From Zymoseptoria tritici IPO323 (taxonomy: Eukaryota > Ascomycota > Dothideomycetes > Mycosphaerellales > Mycosphaerellaceae): a stretch of DNA of 64,000 bases. Below, one piece after another: positions 42,870 through 53,967 of the stretch. The DNA lies in assembly GCF_000219625.1 (NCBI RefSeq), contig NC_018209.1, positions 806,001 through 870,000 on the forward strand, read 5' to 3'. The notes below the pieces were generated by a model. That model had not been told where the DNA came from. It ran no database searches and saw nothing but the letters and a program-made list of their open reading frames with translations. The number at the start of each line of letters is the position of its first letter. The stretch's first letter is position 1. The translations under genes and the position numbers were made by a program.

Positions 42870-45800
42870 TCACTTGATCCCAAACTTCTCCCACAAAAAC
42901 TGCCTCACCTGCGGATTCCCTCCCTTCCCATCATCCTGCCCAAGACTCAAAACTCTCAAGCCCTCCAAGCTCCTCGCTCGACTCAACGCCACATACGCCT
43001 GACCCTCCTCAAAGCTACTCCCCAAATCCACAATCACCCGGTTCAACGTCATACCCTGACTCTTATGAATCGTCATCGCCCACGCCGCAATCAAGGGAAT
43101 CTGCGTCCTCGCCAGTAAGGTGTACGGCTGCTCATCGCCCAGCTCGTTGACCTGACAATCCGCAAAAATAGTTCGCTTGACGCCATTGTCGAATTCGACG
43201 AGCGGCCATAGTTTGCTCTTATTGCAAGGGCGCTCGAGGAATTCCCGGATTAGCTTTTCGCGGAGAAGGGCGTGTTCGCCACGCAGCTCGCCTTGCATAC
43301 TCGTGGTGGAGCGAGGTTCCGGTGAGCCGTCTCGACCGCCGCGCTGGCTGGAGCTGAAGCGGCCCGATGCTCCTTTCTTCTTTGACCCGCCTACTGGACG
43401 CGAGCTCGAGGTTTCGCGCACGATGGCTTTGGGGAGTTTGGAAGGTAGGTAGCGTTCGAAGCCGAGGACGCGGCCTTGGCTGCCATTGACGAGACCTGCG
43501 TCGATGTCGAGGTTCACGAGCAGGACTACGAGCATGCCGGTTTTAAGTTCAACATAGTTGTCGAGTTTGTGGTCTCGAAGAGCGATGATGGAGTCGTCGC
43601 TGGGGTCGCGGGCGCCTTTGAATTTGAGGTTGCCATGCTGTTCGTTCCAGTCGAAGTGGTCCAGGCAGGTGAAGCAGTGTTTTGCTGTGGGCAGGAGGTT
43701 AAATTCGGTGTCGTTGATGCGCTTTACTTGCTCTCTCGTTGGGAACAGCTTGACGGCGTTGGTCACATCGCACGGATGATCGAGGAGCAAGGTCCGATCG
43801 GCGGTACTGAGAGGGGTCCCCACTCGAAGTTTCTGCAGGATTTTGATGAAGACCTCATCGCTTTGCCGATGGATCTGAGAAAGATTGACGTGGTGGAACT
43901 TGCATTCCTCCCACACACGGCTCTTGAAGGCCCATTTGTTGTCGTCGTCCTGATCGCCATGCGTCCGGCAGCGATAGATAGTCTTACCGTTGACGATCCT
44001 CTGTGTGTTCTCGAAGCCGCACACCATGCAGTACTGAAATGGTTTCACGGGCGGTAGCTGACAGAAATCACCGGTGACGATGATTTGCACACCGCCAAAC
44101 GGCTTCTGCTCCTTGTTGTAGCAGCGAACGTGTCTCAAGATGGCATCCAAGCGGGCGAGCATGTGGTTTTCAACCATACTGATCTCGTCGATCACCAAAA
44201 CATCGGTGTCTTTGAATCTTTTCGACACAAATTTGCCATGAGCGTTGGTCTTCAGTTCTTCCAGAGGCTTTTTAAAGTGACTGGGGGTCCATCCAGCGAA
44301 AGTCCAGGTTGTCATGCCGTTGATGTCCAGAGCAGCTCTTCCGGTGGGCGCGATGATCTTGACAGTCTTACCCATGTCACGCAGCATTGGAACGAACGAC
44401 TTGAGGACAGTCGATTTACCACAGCCGGCGGAGCCAGTGTAGAAGACATTGTGGCCAGCCTGAGATCATCGTTAGTATATGCTCAGCAGGATTCACCGAT
44501 AGTCTGGCATACCTTGATCAGATCAACAACCGACTGTTGCTCCTTGCAGAGCACTGGCTCGGTCCGGACCTCTGCGGGAGTGGGCTGGACGGGCTGTTGT
44601 GTTGATGGAGAGCTTGATATCAGGATCGGCTGCATTGAATTATGCATGGCCGGTGAGCTCGAGAAAGTCCCAGTAGCAGGTATTGGCGCTTGAGACTGGG
44701 TTGTCGTGCGTGCCAATGATTGCGAGGCTGAAGGATGGACTCCGGGAGCTATCGTTCCTGTCACGGCGGCTCGCCCAGCAGATTCTGCACGCCGCTGCTC
44801 CTTCTGTGCTTCCACCTTCTTCTCCTTGGCAGCCGCCTTTTTCTCCCGAGCCAGACGTTTACGCTCAATGTCTTCAAACTCGTCTCGCAGCTCATTGATG
44901 GTCATACCACTTGCATCAGGTCCCTCCAGGCCATCTCTCAGGTGTGCAGCCCATCGAGGATCCTTAATCTTCGTGTAATCCACGCGCATATTGCAGACTG
45001 GATGTTGCGAGCTTGGAGGCAGGTCGAAGCTACCCCTGGTGAGGGCAGTCGGGCATTGCACGATAGGCGGAGCACGCTGCGTTACCGGGGGCACATTTAG
45101 TGGCGTTCGCTGAGATGCAAGTGGCGGTTTCGGTGTGCTCTTGGGCCTCTTCGTTGCCAGCACTTGGTCCTCGTGACCCGTTCTCGCCCGAATCGACGCA
45201 ATCCTGGCTTCAAGCGCATCTGACTTGGCCTGCAATGCTGCCTCGTCGTCGGAAGAATCCTCCAGCAGCGAAATGACCTCGACGACCTTCTTCGGCGGAT
45301 CTTCTCGCTTGCGCTTGAGCGCAGGGTTCTTCGTCATCGCTTTGTCCGCTGCTAGTGCTGTGGGCGCCGCGCTTTGCTTGCCCTGGCCGGCCACATTTGG
45401 AGCGAGTGAAGCAAGTGGTCTTCTCGCGGCCGTCGCTGGAGCGGTGGCTGATCCTGAAGTTGGTGCCGGAGCTGGCCCCGGAGCTGGTCCCGATGCATTT
45501 TGAAGAGTGGGCATATGTGTACGATAGTCTGTCCCTCCCAATGACGGCGGTACAAGGGCAGCTATCATTGCTTCGCACTTCTTGAGATGGTCAATGTGCT
45601 GTTGGTTCAGATGGAGACGATGCCAAAGAGCCAGTCTGACATCCGGATCTCGGTACGTCACATCGTTCGGCGGAGGAGGCGAGCTCAAGTAACCATACCA
45701 GCGCCAATCGGATGCCTGGCCAGTCGTTCGTACGTATAGAACATTTCGCAAATCCGCGAGTTGCTTCGCCCAGGGTTCTGCCGGCTGAAGTCTGTACAGC

Positions 45801-46060
45801 ATTTCCCCGATTCGCATTCTCGTGTCCAGCACGGCAGGATCGCTTGCACCGCATGCAAATCGCACTTGTGATAGCATGTGCTGTTGGAGACTGGGCGCGA
45901 GACCGAGCTGCACGGCGTAAGAGCCGATGGTGATTGATTCATGATACAAGATGCTGCACACAGCGGATATGCGATCATTGGTTGCCATGTTCAGCGCCGT
46001 CTTGTGCTCAGGAGTAACGGCTGGCCCAGCGGGCATTGTAGTGGAGGTGGTGGTCGCCAT
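42870..46060 (-). CDS. PIF1: PIF1-family 5'-to-3' DNA helicase
   Basis: Pif1 helicases unwind G-quadruplexes, remove telomerase and help replication forks in nuclei and mitochondria. Exons 46060-44513 and 44459-42870, with a 53-nt intron, give 1045 residues. The intron lies just before the ATPase core, joining SVVDLIK to AGHNVFYTG. Helicase motifs are in order: Walker A GSAGCGKST (525-533), APTGRAALDING, Walker B VLVIDEISMV, GDFCQLPPVKP, and near the end MTIHKSQGMTLNRVIVDLG and YVALSRARSLEGL. The core holds two inserts: a Cys/His-containing stretch (YCMVCGFENTQ..YRCRTHGD) after motif III and a Ser/Arg/Gly-rich loop before the C-terminal motifs. The N-terminal 500 residues are not a known domain and include a long basic coiled-coil-like stretch (KRLAREKKAAAKEKKVEAQK). 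It is not a Helitron: no Rep motif is present. Confidence 0.93.
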
Positions 46061-48180
46061 GTCTGCCGGGACACTTCGGGGGTCTGCCCGAGATCTCTAT
46101 GCAGTCCTTCCAGAGTACAATATGTCGTAGTTGTCATCCCAGATCCATGATTCGCTCGGCAGCAAGCAGTCTCCCCAATATTCCAGCAGGTCTGTTGGAA
46201 GTGTCAATACTGGAGAAGAATGGAGTAAGCCGCGACTCGGGAGGACGTGTCGACGCGACTACCGAAGTCGAGCCGTGGGGAGAACTTGTCACTTCTTGGC
46301 CCCATCGTCTCGACTTTTCTACAACAACTGACCACCTGGGATCCCATCAGATGGACGAGCCGAACGACATGACGCCTTCTCGGCTGTCATCACCCGCTCA
46401 TGATTCGTACAGTCAAGCTCAGGCTCTATTGAGGAAGGTATGGCCAGCGGCTGGAAGCACTGACAACAGGCAGCAGGAAGAGACATGTCATCGCAGCGAA
46501 ATGTCAAGTTGCGCAACAACTTCATTGAATGCTGGACTTGAATCCCAAAAGTACCTTCCGGTACAGAGTACTTCTCTGCTCTTTGGTCACCACCAAAATC
46601 CAGCACAACCAAATCTCCTTCGATCATTCTCAATCGCTTGGTCCACCGACCAGAAGGCAAGAACGCATTTTGTAACGCAGCACGCGCCTCGAAAATGCCG
46701 TCCGGCCATCTCCCTTTCGAGACTGTTGTCCTCGCGGCTATCCAAGAAGCCCGATAATATCCCAGTGGTTCCCAAGACATCATGCTTCGAGCCTGTTGTT
46801 CAAAACCGTTCCAATGACCTGCTCCATGCGCAACGGCACTCCGACGCGAACTAGTTCTGCAGACGTCCAGTTCTCTCCCTAGGTTACCTCAGAGCAGCTA
46901 GCAAGGCCAGAGTGTCGTTGCTGACCCGTACGTTCCTTCGATCGGCTTGCTTCTCTCCGGGCGAACGAGAGTCTGCCGGACTTGACTTGAACTTCGATGT
47001 GACTTTCTTCTTGAGCAGTTGGGTCTTGGAGCTGACACTCGAAGAGGTGTTGATGGAGGATGTGTCGGACACGGAGTAGTCGCGAGTCGACGACATGTTG
47101 GTAGGTATTGGCGGTTACGTTTGTGGTTGTTGTGTGGTAAGTGGTTTTGTGGTAGTTGAACCGCGATCGTATGCGAAGGATTGTAGTCGATGCTTGGGGA
47201 GCTTGCGGTGACCAGGGCTTGGTTGTTCGGAAGTGTCGATGATTGTCAACGTCCGAGCCTGATGGCAATGCCGCCTTTTATGTGCATTGAGCACCTCAGT
47301 CTGATCGCTCATAGCTCAGCCTGGTCGGACCAGTTTTGACTCACCAATTGAAATTCCACCGACTGAACACGCGCCTTGCAGATTGACTCAAGGCACCAGC
47401 CTCCACAAACGGAATGCGATGTGCTCCGATTCGGCATATCTGACAATGGTACGAGAATCCTTCGAATGGATCCTGGGTCAGACTCTGATGACCGGAAATG
47501 CGGAATGCCTACGCCCTGCAGTCTCCAGGCACTCATCGCCAATGGCAGTCGAATGCATACGGTATCACGCGACTCCTACCACCAATGGCGGGTATGACTG
47601 GAGCTTCAAAATGGACGGATTCAGTACACCGACAACGGAGTGGTATGCCGGTATTCAGCTTTACTCCGCTTTCTTGGTCCGTTATTCCGGCATTGATCGG
47701 AGTTCGCCAAAGGAACCTGGAAAGCTTGGTAAGCTTAGCTACGTCTCCCTCCTCGAGGTGAATGTGTCGACCAACCTTGGTTACACGTCTTTTGGGAACA
47801 GAATCACCAGAACAGCGAGAGTACTTGCACGCTCATTCAGCATTTCCTGTGACGGCGCCCCAGCGGTCATCGAGCATGTCCTGCTGACACGCCTATACAT
47901 GCTCGATCGACTTATTTGCATGCCTGTTTACCATGTCTTGCCAAGCTACCCGTCCGGCTGCCTGGCATGCCTTGCCAACTATCTGTCCGCTGTCTTGCTC
48001 ACGAGCCTGTACGCCTATTCAGCACGTCCTCCCAGCCTACCTATACCAGCTTCTGCTGAATGATACGCTAGTATTTTTCATGAGAAACGCTTCAAAAGAT
48101 TTGGAACGATGCGAAAATTCTTGAACGGACGGCAATGTGTCATTGGGAGCTCTGAGAGATTGGCAGATGATTGGACTCCG
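46061..48180. other. 2.1-kb gap upstream of PIF1
   Basis: Includes the PIF1 promoter. Open frames such as 46099-46854 (plus) and 46319-46783 (minus) overlap each other and show no recognisable motif. One short minus-strand frame at 46884-47096 is listed separately as a weak candidate. Confidence 0.35.
46884..47096 (-). CDS. Possible small Ser/Lys-rich protein
   Basis: A 70-codon frame with a good ATG context (GACATG on the minus strand reads ..CAACATGTCG). The product is Ser/Thr-rich at the start (MSSTRDYSVSDTSSINTSSS), then basic. The upstream sequence on the minus strand is A/C-rich like a leader. I recognise no family. It is listed because start context and leader look real, but it could be chance. 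Confidence 0.3.
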   Translation of the reverse strand: MSSTRDYSVSDTSSINTSSSVSSKTQLLKKKVTSKFKSSPADSRSPGEKQADRRNVRVSNDTLALLAALR

Positions 48181-49425
48181 CTACAAGCACTGAATGCCTC
48201 CCACGGGTGCCTTCATTGGCATAAGGCACCCATTCCCATAAGCTTCATCCATCGCTTCCGCTTTTGCCAGCCAATCCACCGCTTTCAATGACAAACGCGG
48301 CCGCCCCGATCGAAGAGGTGTGTCCTCTTGCGCCTGATCCGATCTGAGCGAATCATCACCTTCCAAGTCCACCCTGTACGTTGAGGGCCACCGATATGCC
48401 AATTCCCACTCTGCCCCGGCAGATGCGGCTCGAACTCGAAGCAGACTGTGGAGCTCGTCAGGCTGCCCGTGCAGCGCGAGCAACAATCGCACGGTGAGCT
48501 CAAACCAGCACCCAGTACCGGAGTAGTATCCATTGATGATGTCGCCTCCGATCGTCGTAGACATGTCTTCCTCGTCTAAATAGCAGACGCGGTGATCCGA
48601 CAGGACGCCAAGATCCATCTGGAAAAACTCCTCGAACGCTTCGTAGCTGGGACTTTTGTACTCGAAAGCAAAAGTGTAGACGGCCCAAGGCAGGTACCAG
48701 AACCGTACGCCATTGACGGTCTGCATATCAGCTGTGCTGTGTGTCTCCTCGCTGGCAGTCGCCAGTGCAATCACCATGTTCTCGAGCAATCTCTCGGCAG
48801 CCATCCGAGACTTTGCTGACATGGCTCGCACAACGTCGAGCTCGATTGAAGGGTGATATTGTCCATGTTCTTGGCCATGTGTTCCGTGAAAAGCGCCGGA
48901 AAGTGCTACGACTCCTTCGTAGATGCCCGAAGGAGGAGCCTCTCCGCGTGAAGTCCAGAGCTGATGGCTGAGCCTTTCGGCCACTTCTTGGCAGTAGACA
49001 TCCACTTTCTCCAACATACAAAAGAGCAGGTTCTGGTGAGTGATCGCCCCGAACTCGACGTCCAAGAAAGGTGGTGAAGGCCAAAGAGTCGGATTCGGTT
49101 GCAGGGAGATCGCATCGATGATATGCTCAAAACGAAGGCCGTTGTAAAGTATCTCGCTCTTGTGATAATTTTCGGCAACTTCGCAGATGGACGGGATGGT
49201 CGACTTGAGGTGCTCGACGGCGCATGGGCCGGCTTCGTGAAGGATCAGAAGTTGGAGCTCGGATGGCAGACTTGTGATGCGGCGGAGAAGCACTTTGTAC
49301 TATTCAGTGTACTTCTGATCGGCCTGGGAACGAAGCAGTCGCGGTGGTCGGAGTGCGAGAAGCATCCTGCGGTAGTCGGTGCATTCGAGTCCGAGGAGGA
49401 ACATTTGTGTGTCGTAGGCGGCCAT
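48181..49425 (-). pseudogene. F-box-like protein gene interrupted by an in-frame TAG
   Basis: The long frame (48181-49299 on the minus strand) encodes an F-box-like start, RRITSLPSELQLLILHEAG, followed by about 350 residues without a named domain. It has no ATG before the F-box-like motif. Upstream, in the same frame, ATG at 49425 opens MAAYDTQMFLLGLECTDYRR and continues for 41 codons to a TAG at 49300-49302, after which the frame resumes directly. I found no GT..AG pair that would remove the stop. So this is either a gene broken by one nonsense change, a readthrough case, or a sequence error. A separate unspliced gene starting at a downstream Met would lose the F-box-like part. Confidence 0.6.
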
Positions 49426-49964
49426 AATTAGAGAATGTACAAGCTGCGTCAATGGATGTTGTTTTGTAGTGATAGTGAACACCCGGACGGCAAAGTGAGC
49501 GATGTGTGTGTTTGTGTTGATGTTCCGTGTGAAGAGAGGTAAGGTAAAGTCCAAGGCGACCTTGTCCCGGATGCCTACCTTAGCCTCGTCATCCCGCTGA
49601 AACTGTGCCGTAAGGTACGGTACGGCAATCCCCCCAGTGGCTTGGTGTGTGCAGTCCGAGGAGCAGGAAGAAGCCAGTAAGACCTTCCCAGTCGAAGTTT
49701 GCGGGACCTTTAGACAGCAGGAGATGGTGGCTGTCATCGCTGTTGACTGCGAAAGTCACAGGGCGACGTCTGGATTTACCAAAACTACAGCTCTCGAGGG
49801 CGAGTCGAAGCAACAGCAATCGAATGTGTCTGGTATCTGGGACTAGTGAATCAATGAGTTGTAATTTCGTCAACATTAAGCTCCGCTCCCTATGCCAAAG
49901 ATGAGATCGCATTACCCAAGTCCTGCCTTCCATGTAAATGATGCAAATAATGCAAATACTCCCT
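49426..49964. other. Gap between F-box-like gene and Atos-type gene
   Basis: 540 bp with the promoter of the former and the 3' UTR of the latter, both on the minus strand. No gene is recognised. Confidence 0.4.
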
Positions 49965-52295
49965 TCATGATTCTTCAAACTCATTCCGCTGCTGTTGAAA
50001 GGCAAGATCCATCAGCCGTTGCGAAAGCAGTGATTCGTTCTGACCTCCATTCCTCCTCTCGCGGCTTCTATCACGCCCAAACCTGAACGACTCTTGGAAG
50101 TCAGGAGAGGCAAAGTGTGGATGCATCGTTGCAACTGGAGAAGCCAGAGGTGAGCGTGCGTCTTGCGAGTCTGAGTCGATGCCCAGCCCATCACTGGTCT
50201 GGCGACTACTAGGTCGCGACTCCAGCGTCGCTAGAGCAGAGAAGTGCCGAGGGAGAGTTGGCATTGGCACGTCGTGCGTGTTGCCGTACTCGCTGGCGCC
50301 ACCGGAATGCGCAAGCACCGGATTAGATGCCATTCTCCAGTCGCGAAGATCCGCCGCGGGGTTGCTGGTCTCCATGACGCTGCGACGCCTGATCGAGATG
50401 ATCGAAGGTGAATTCATCCCGATGTTCGATTCCCTTCCAGGCTTGTAAGCAGTATATTTCGGTTCTGGCAACTGAATTTCGTTCCGTAGCTTCTCCTTGC
50501 CATCCGGTACGCGATTGGCAAATACAACTCTCACAGACTTGTACAGGTAGAACCTGCCTTTCGATGGACAGCAGATGTGGATGTGAATCAGATAGCGTAG
50601 CATTGGCTTGTCATTCGGATCCCCAGTCGCACTGAGAGCGGCTTCGGGTCTGTCGGTTCCAAAGTTCTTGCGGGAGGTGAGCGGCATATCAATGATCGGT
50701 CCTGCCGAATAGCTTCGTTGACGTATGAATGTCTTCTGCCCTGGCTCCATCTCCGAGAGGTCGTAGGGTATCAAGAAGAGCTTGACAGCAGTCTTGTTCG
50801 GATTCTTGATCACGATTTGGAGTTGGCCCTGCTGTGGTATGCGGTAGCTGCCACCTGGAGGTGCTTTTGGAGAGCCTGAACGTCGAATGTCCTTCTGCCG
50901 ACGCCGGCGTCGGGCCTGGACATCTGGTACAGGAGCATCATCTCGAATCTGAGAACTAGCACGACTGCCTTCTCTGCTGATTTTACCATGCATACGTTGA
51001 CGACGCCTGTCCTGCGCTTCTTCTGGTGGTGACAAGGTGTTCTCCAGATCAACCAGTCCGACGTATGGACTTGGCTGATCTCCTGCAGGAGCATGTCTGG
51101 GCCCAGAGCTGTAACTGTAGAAGACTGCCGGGAAGGGCACACTGACATGTCGTGGACAACGCAGACTGGGTTTACAGTCACCCTTGCCAAGCACACCGAT
51201 CTGCGCAACGAAATCAAGAGGCTTTGAAGGCGTGGTGGACATACGACCTCGCAGGATGGACTCCTCGTAAGACCCAACCATCGGAGCATGATGAAGTGGC
51301 GAGTCAGAGAAAGATGGGCGTCTGGGCCCTGTCAAAGTTGTTTGAGGCAGGCTGGAGGAAGGCGCAGAGTTCAAAGACCTTCTAGGCTGGTGAGCTTGAT
51401 ACGGGAAAGTCCTCTCAGCACGAAGCGTAGGCGGTTGGAAACCTCCTTGAACCCTGGCAGATGCAGGGTATCCAGTGGTTGAGGAGGACAAAATAGGGAA
51501 CGACTGCGGAGAGAACGTATGCCTGCGCGACTTGTCGGGACTTCGCGACTGCCGTCGACTCGGTCCCTCTGGAGTGTCTGGTCTTGACGATTGAACCAGG
51601 GGACTTGTCGGTGCTTTGTAGACAAAGCTACCACCAAGTGATGATGCAGTGGAAGTCGCTCGAGCTCTGGTTTGCTGGCTGAAAGGAATCTGACGAAGTG
51701 ATCGAAATTGCTCCGGCTGACCACTTCGTAAAGCAGCTGCAGGAAATTCTGAACGCCACGGAGCGACTGGTGAAGTGGACAGCGCAGGCATAGGAGGCTC
51801 AATGTCCAGGCTGCTGAACTGATCATGACTAGCTTCTGCTGGTATGCTTTCCCTGAAGTCTCCGCGATGCAAAGCCGAACGAGGTCTCTCGATTTCCATG
51901 CCAACGATATGATTGTTCTGATGTCCTTCTGGCGACTTTGATCGAAAGTCTAGTGTCCTCGTCTCATCTGGCACGGGCACCGGTGCCTTTCGCTTGTGGC
52001 TGAGCTCGTCTGACATCGGACGCTCGTACTCTGGCGAGGTTGGTCTGGAATCCCGGCTCTTTATCCTTCTGATGATCTCCTGCCGATCTATTGTGTTTGC
52101 TCTGCCACCGCCCGCAGGTGTCCGGGGCCTGCCGGTGTAGTACGGATTGAACATGGTCGGGCTTGAGCGTCCATTCTCAGGACTGGCAGTTTTTGTATTG
52201 TGTACGTCTTCTCTTGCCTCTGCATCTTGACGATCGCTTGTAACCTGCCGGCCATACACCGCTTGACACTCCGGACAATCATGATTGCCTGCCAT
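49965..52295 (-). CDS. Atos/FAM214-like conserved domain protein
   Basis: 776 residues from the ATG at 52295. A Ser/Pro/Arg-rich disordered N-terminal half precedes two blocks typical of the Atos (FAM214A/B) family. First comes a DUF4210-like segment at about 355-405: ESILRGRMSTTPSKPLDFVA then QIGVLGKGDCKPSLRCPRHV. Second is the C-terminal 'chromosome segregation during meiosis' type segment at about 505-640: GQLQIVIKNPNKTAVKLFLI, FIRQRSYSAGPIIDMPL, LRYLIHIHICCPSKGRFYLY and RVVFANRVPDGKEKLRNEIQ. Animal Atos proteins are nuclear transcription regulators; the fungal role is not established. A short CPEC motif near the N-terminus (NHDCPECQAVYG) is unusual. The last 130 residues are disordered. 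Confidence 0.85.
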   Translation of the reverse strand: MAGNHDCPECQAVYGRQVTSDRQDAEAREDVHNTKTASPENGRSSPTMFNPYYTGRPRTPAGGGRANTIDRQEIIRRIKSRDSRPTSPEYERPMSDELSHKRKAPVPVPDETRTLDFRSKSPEGHQNNHIVGMEIERPRSALHRGDFRESIPAEASHDQFSSLDIEPPMPALSTSPVAPWRSEFPAAALRSGQPEQFRSLRQIPFSQQTRARATSTASSLGGSFVYKAPTSPLVQSSRPDTPEGPSRRQSRSPDKSRRHTFSPQSFPILSSSTTGYPASARVQGGFQPPTLRAERTFPYQAHQPRRSLNSAPSSSLPQTTLTGPRRPSFSDSPLHHAPMVGSYEESILRGRMSTTPSKPLDFVAQIGVLGKGDCKPSLRCPRHVSVPFPAVFYSYSSGPRHAPAGDQPSPYVGLVDLENTLSPPEEAQDRRRQRMHGKISREGSRASSQIRDDAPVPDVQARRRRRQKDIRRSGSPKAPPGGSYRIPQQGQLQIVIKNPNKTAVKLFLIPYDLSEMEPGQKTFIRQRSYSAGPIIDMPLTSRKNFGTDRPEAALSATGDPNDKPMLRYLIHIHICCPSKGRFYLYKSVRVVFANRVPDGKEKLRNEIQLPEPKYTAYKPGRESNIGMNSPSIISIRRRSVMETSNPAADLRDWRMASNPVLAHSGGASEYGNTHDVPMPTLPRHFSALATLESRPSSRQTSDGLGIDSDSQDARSPLASPVATMHPHFASPDFQESFRFGRDRSRERRNGGQNESLLSQRLMDLAFQQQRNEFEES

Positions 52296-53709
52296 CACAC
52301 CGCTCGGAGCCGCTCAAGGGCTCCGAGCTTCGTTTCAACTTCTCAGGACGCGTGTGGACTGTGACGATCTGGGCTTTGGACGGACTTCGACGGAGGCGAT
52401 CGTGTATCGGGCTCTGCTGGAGATTCCTGGGTATCGTAGATGTTGTACGTCGCAGGCAAAGAGGCAATCGAAACCGTGATGACTCGTTTCAAGCGCAGCA
52501 CCCTGATGGGGCTTCAGGAAACAAAGCAATTGGCGGAACAGCGGCTGGAATGTCAGTATGCCGAGTTCGAGAGCTCTTCAGTCACGAGATAATGTGTTTG
52601 TACGTGAAGCTCTACGGTAAGACAGGACGTCAGACGGGATGGGAATTCCATGCCGTCGACTCCGCTTTCCAACCTGTCTCATGTGACAAGCTATGATCAA
52701 CATGGCGTTATGCTCTCGTTAGTTCTATCTCGGGCTCGGAAACGATAAGGACGTCGGTCCGAGGATCCATTCGGGTTTACCGACGTCCTTCCTGTGTTTC
52801 TTCTTCCCATCAGCACGTCTTCCGGCTCCCGTTTCCATCAATCCATGGGTACACGCTGTTCCCACGGCGCTATGATACCGTCGAAAATGTCCGAGATGCG
52901 GCAACGCAACATGGATCTGCTTCACTGCCAAGTAAAGTACCGATTCAGACAGCAGCCTCGAGGCTGACAGCGTGCGGGTGTGCCTCATCGCACAGTACTG
53001 CAGCAGGTCACTGGACTGTACTGGGCTTGAGGCAGCAGAGAGGAGTGCTTGGGATGAAATGCACTGGCGGAACCGAGGAAGACGTCCTCATTGTCGTACC
53101 ACGGCGGACAGCGGCAACAGCGACATGCCCGACTCCGATCTGAACCATTCTCGTGACCGCACACTTGTCAAGTCCCGGGCGGTATGGTCCCACTGAACAC
53201 TCTCCAATGTACATGCGAGCATATGGCAGACGAGCGCATCAGAATGGGCACTATCGAAGCCTTGCCCCAGGTCTTCTGGCGGTTTCGGCTTCACAGCGGT
53301 TCTCCGCATTGCAAAGGACATCACACTTCATATTTGACCTACAAAGCTTTTTTGCGATAAGGAACGGCGGGTTTCTGACGCATGCCGGAGATATCTTGGA
53401 AGAGATCTGCTGTCGGAGTAAAACACGCCGTCACACCTGGCCTATAGCACAACTGACTTGCTGCTTGCCATGCAATAGCATGGTGAATCTCCGACAACCG
53501 CCCTTTGTCTCGCCAGAATAGCGGTGGCTGCAATGGTTCGCCCGCTGTATTGCCGCAGGAACTGATGAGACAGTCCACGAGAGCATACAAACACGCCCTG
53601 CCTCTACCTTTGCGAAGGACCATCCCACCATCGACCATCATCCAGACACCACTCAAGCACACACCCAACAAACCCAACAAACCCAACAAACTCAACGACC
53701 CGATTCACA
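52296..53709. other. Gap leading into the effector-like region
   Basis: 1.4 kb without a recognised gene. It contains the promoter of the Atos-type gene on the left and, on the right, a C/A-rich leader with a short tandem repeat just before the first small secreted protein. Confidence 0.4.
53663..53689 (+). repeat. Three tandem CCCAACAAA units in a 5' leader
   Basis: A perfect 9-bp repeat, three copies, ending 20 bp before the start codon of the first small secreted protein. It lies in an otherwise C/A-rich leader and may be slippage-prone. Confidence 0.85.
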
Positions 53710-53967
53710 ATGCAATTCAACAACATCTTATTGGCTTTGGCCTTCGGCGTCACCTCCATCCTCGCCGTGGCAGTCCCTGTGGAAGCCCAGCGTAGGTCTT
53801 TCGTTCATTCAAATTCCTGAAGTGCAGCTTCTGACAACCTTGCAGAGCTCGAGGCTCGACAAGCCACCAACTGCCCCGCATGCTACTCGCAATGCTCCCA
53901 GATTGAACGTGAAAATGGATTCGGCTCGAACTGGCTTGCCTCCTGCAACGCCGCATGCCGCTGTTAA
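53710..53967 (+). CDS. Small secreted cysteine-rich protein 1 (effector-like)
   Basis: Exons 53710-53791 and 53846-53967 join in phase (C|AG) to 67 residues; the 54-nt intron starts GTAGGT and has a CTGAC branch site. The N-terminus MQFNNILLALAFGVTSILA is a signal peptide. A short propeptide-like stretch ending in LEAR could be a Kex2-like processing site, after which the mature part has six cysteines (NCPACYSQCSQ ... SCNAACRC). Size, secretion and cysteine content are those of fungal candidate effectors; no known family is recognised. It lies 2.4 kb from RIP-mutated transposons and has a near-identical signal peptide to the second small protein at 55.3 kb. Confidence 0.8.

Noticed and set aside
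42870..46060. Idea that the PIF1-like gene is part of a Helitron
   Set aside because: No Rep endonuclease motifs, an ordinary intron, no stops, and no TC..CTRR-type ends were seen nearby.
46099..46854. 251-codon plus-strand open frame (and opposing 46319-46783)
   Set aside because: No recognisable motif, low-complexity composition and mutual overlap; the frames probably arise by chance in PIF1 upstream DNA.
47383..48063. Plus-strand frame of 226 codons
   Set aside because: No ATG at its start and no recognisable protein features beyond chance hydrophobic runs.
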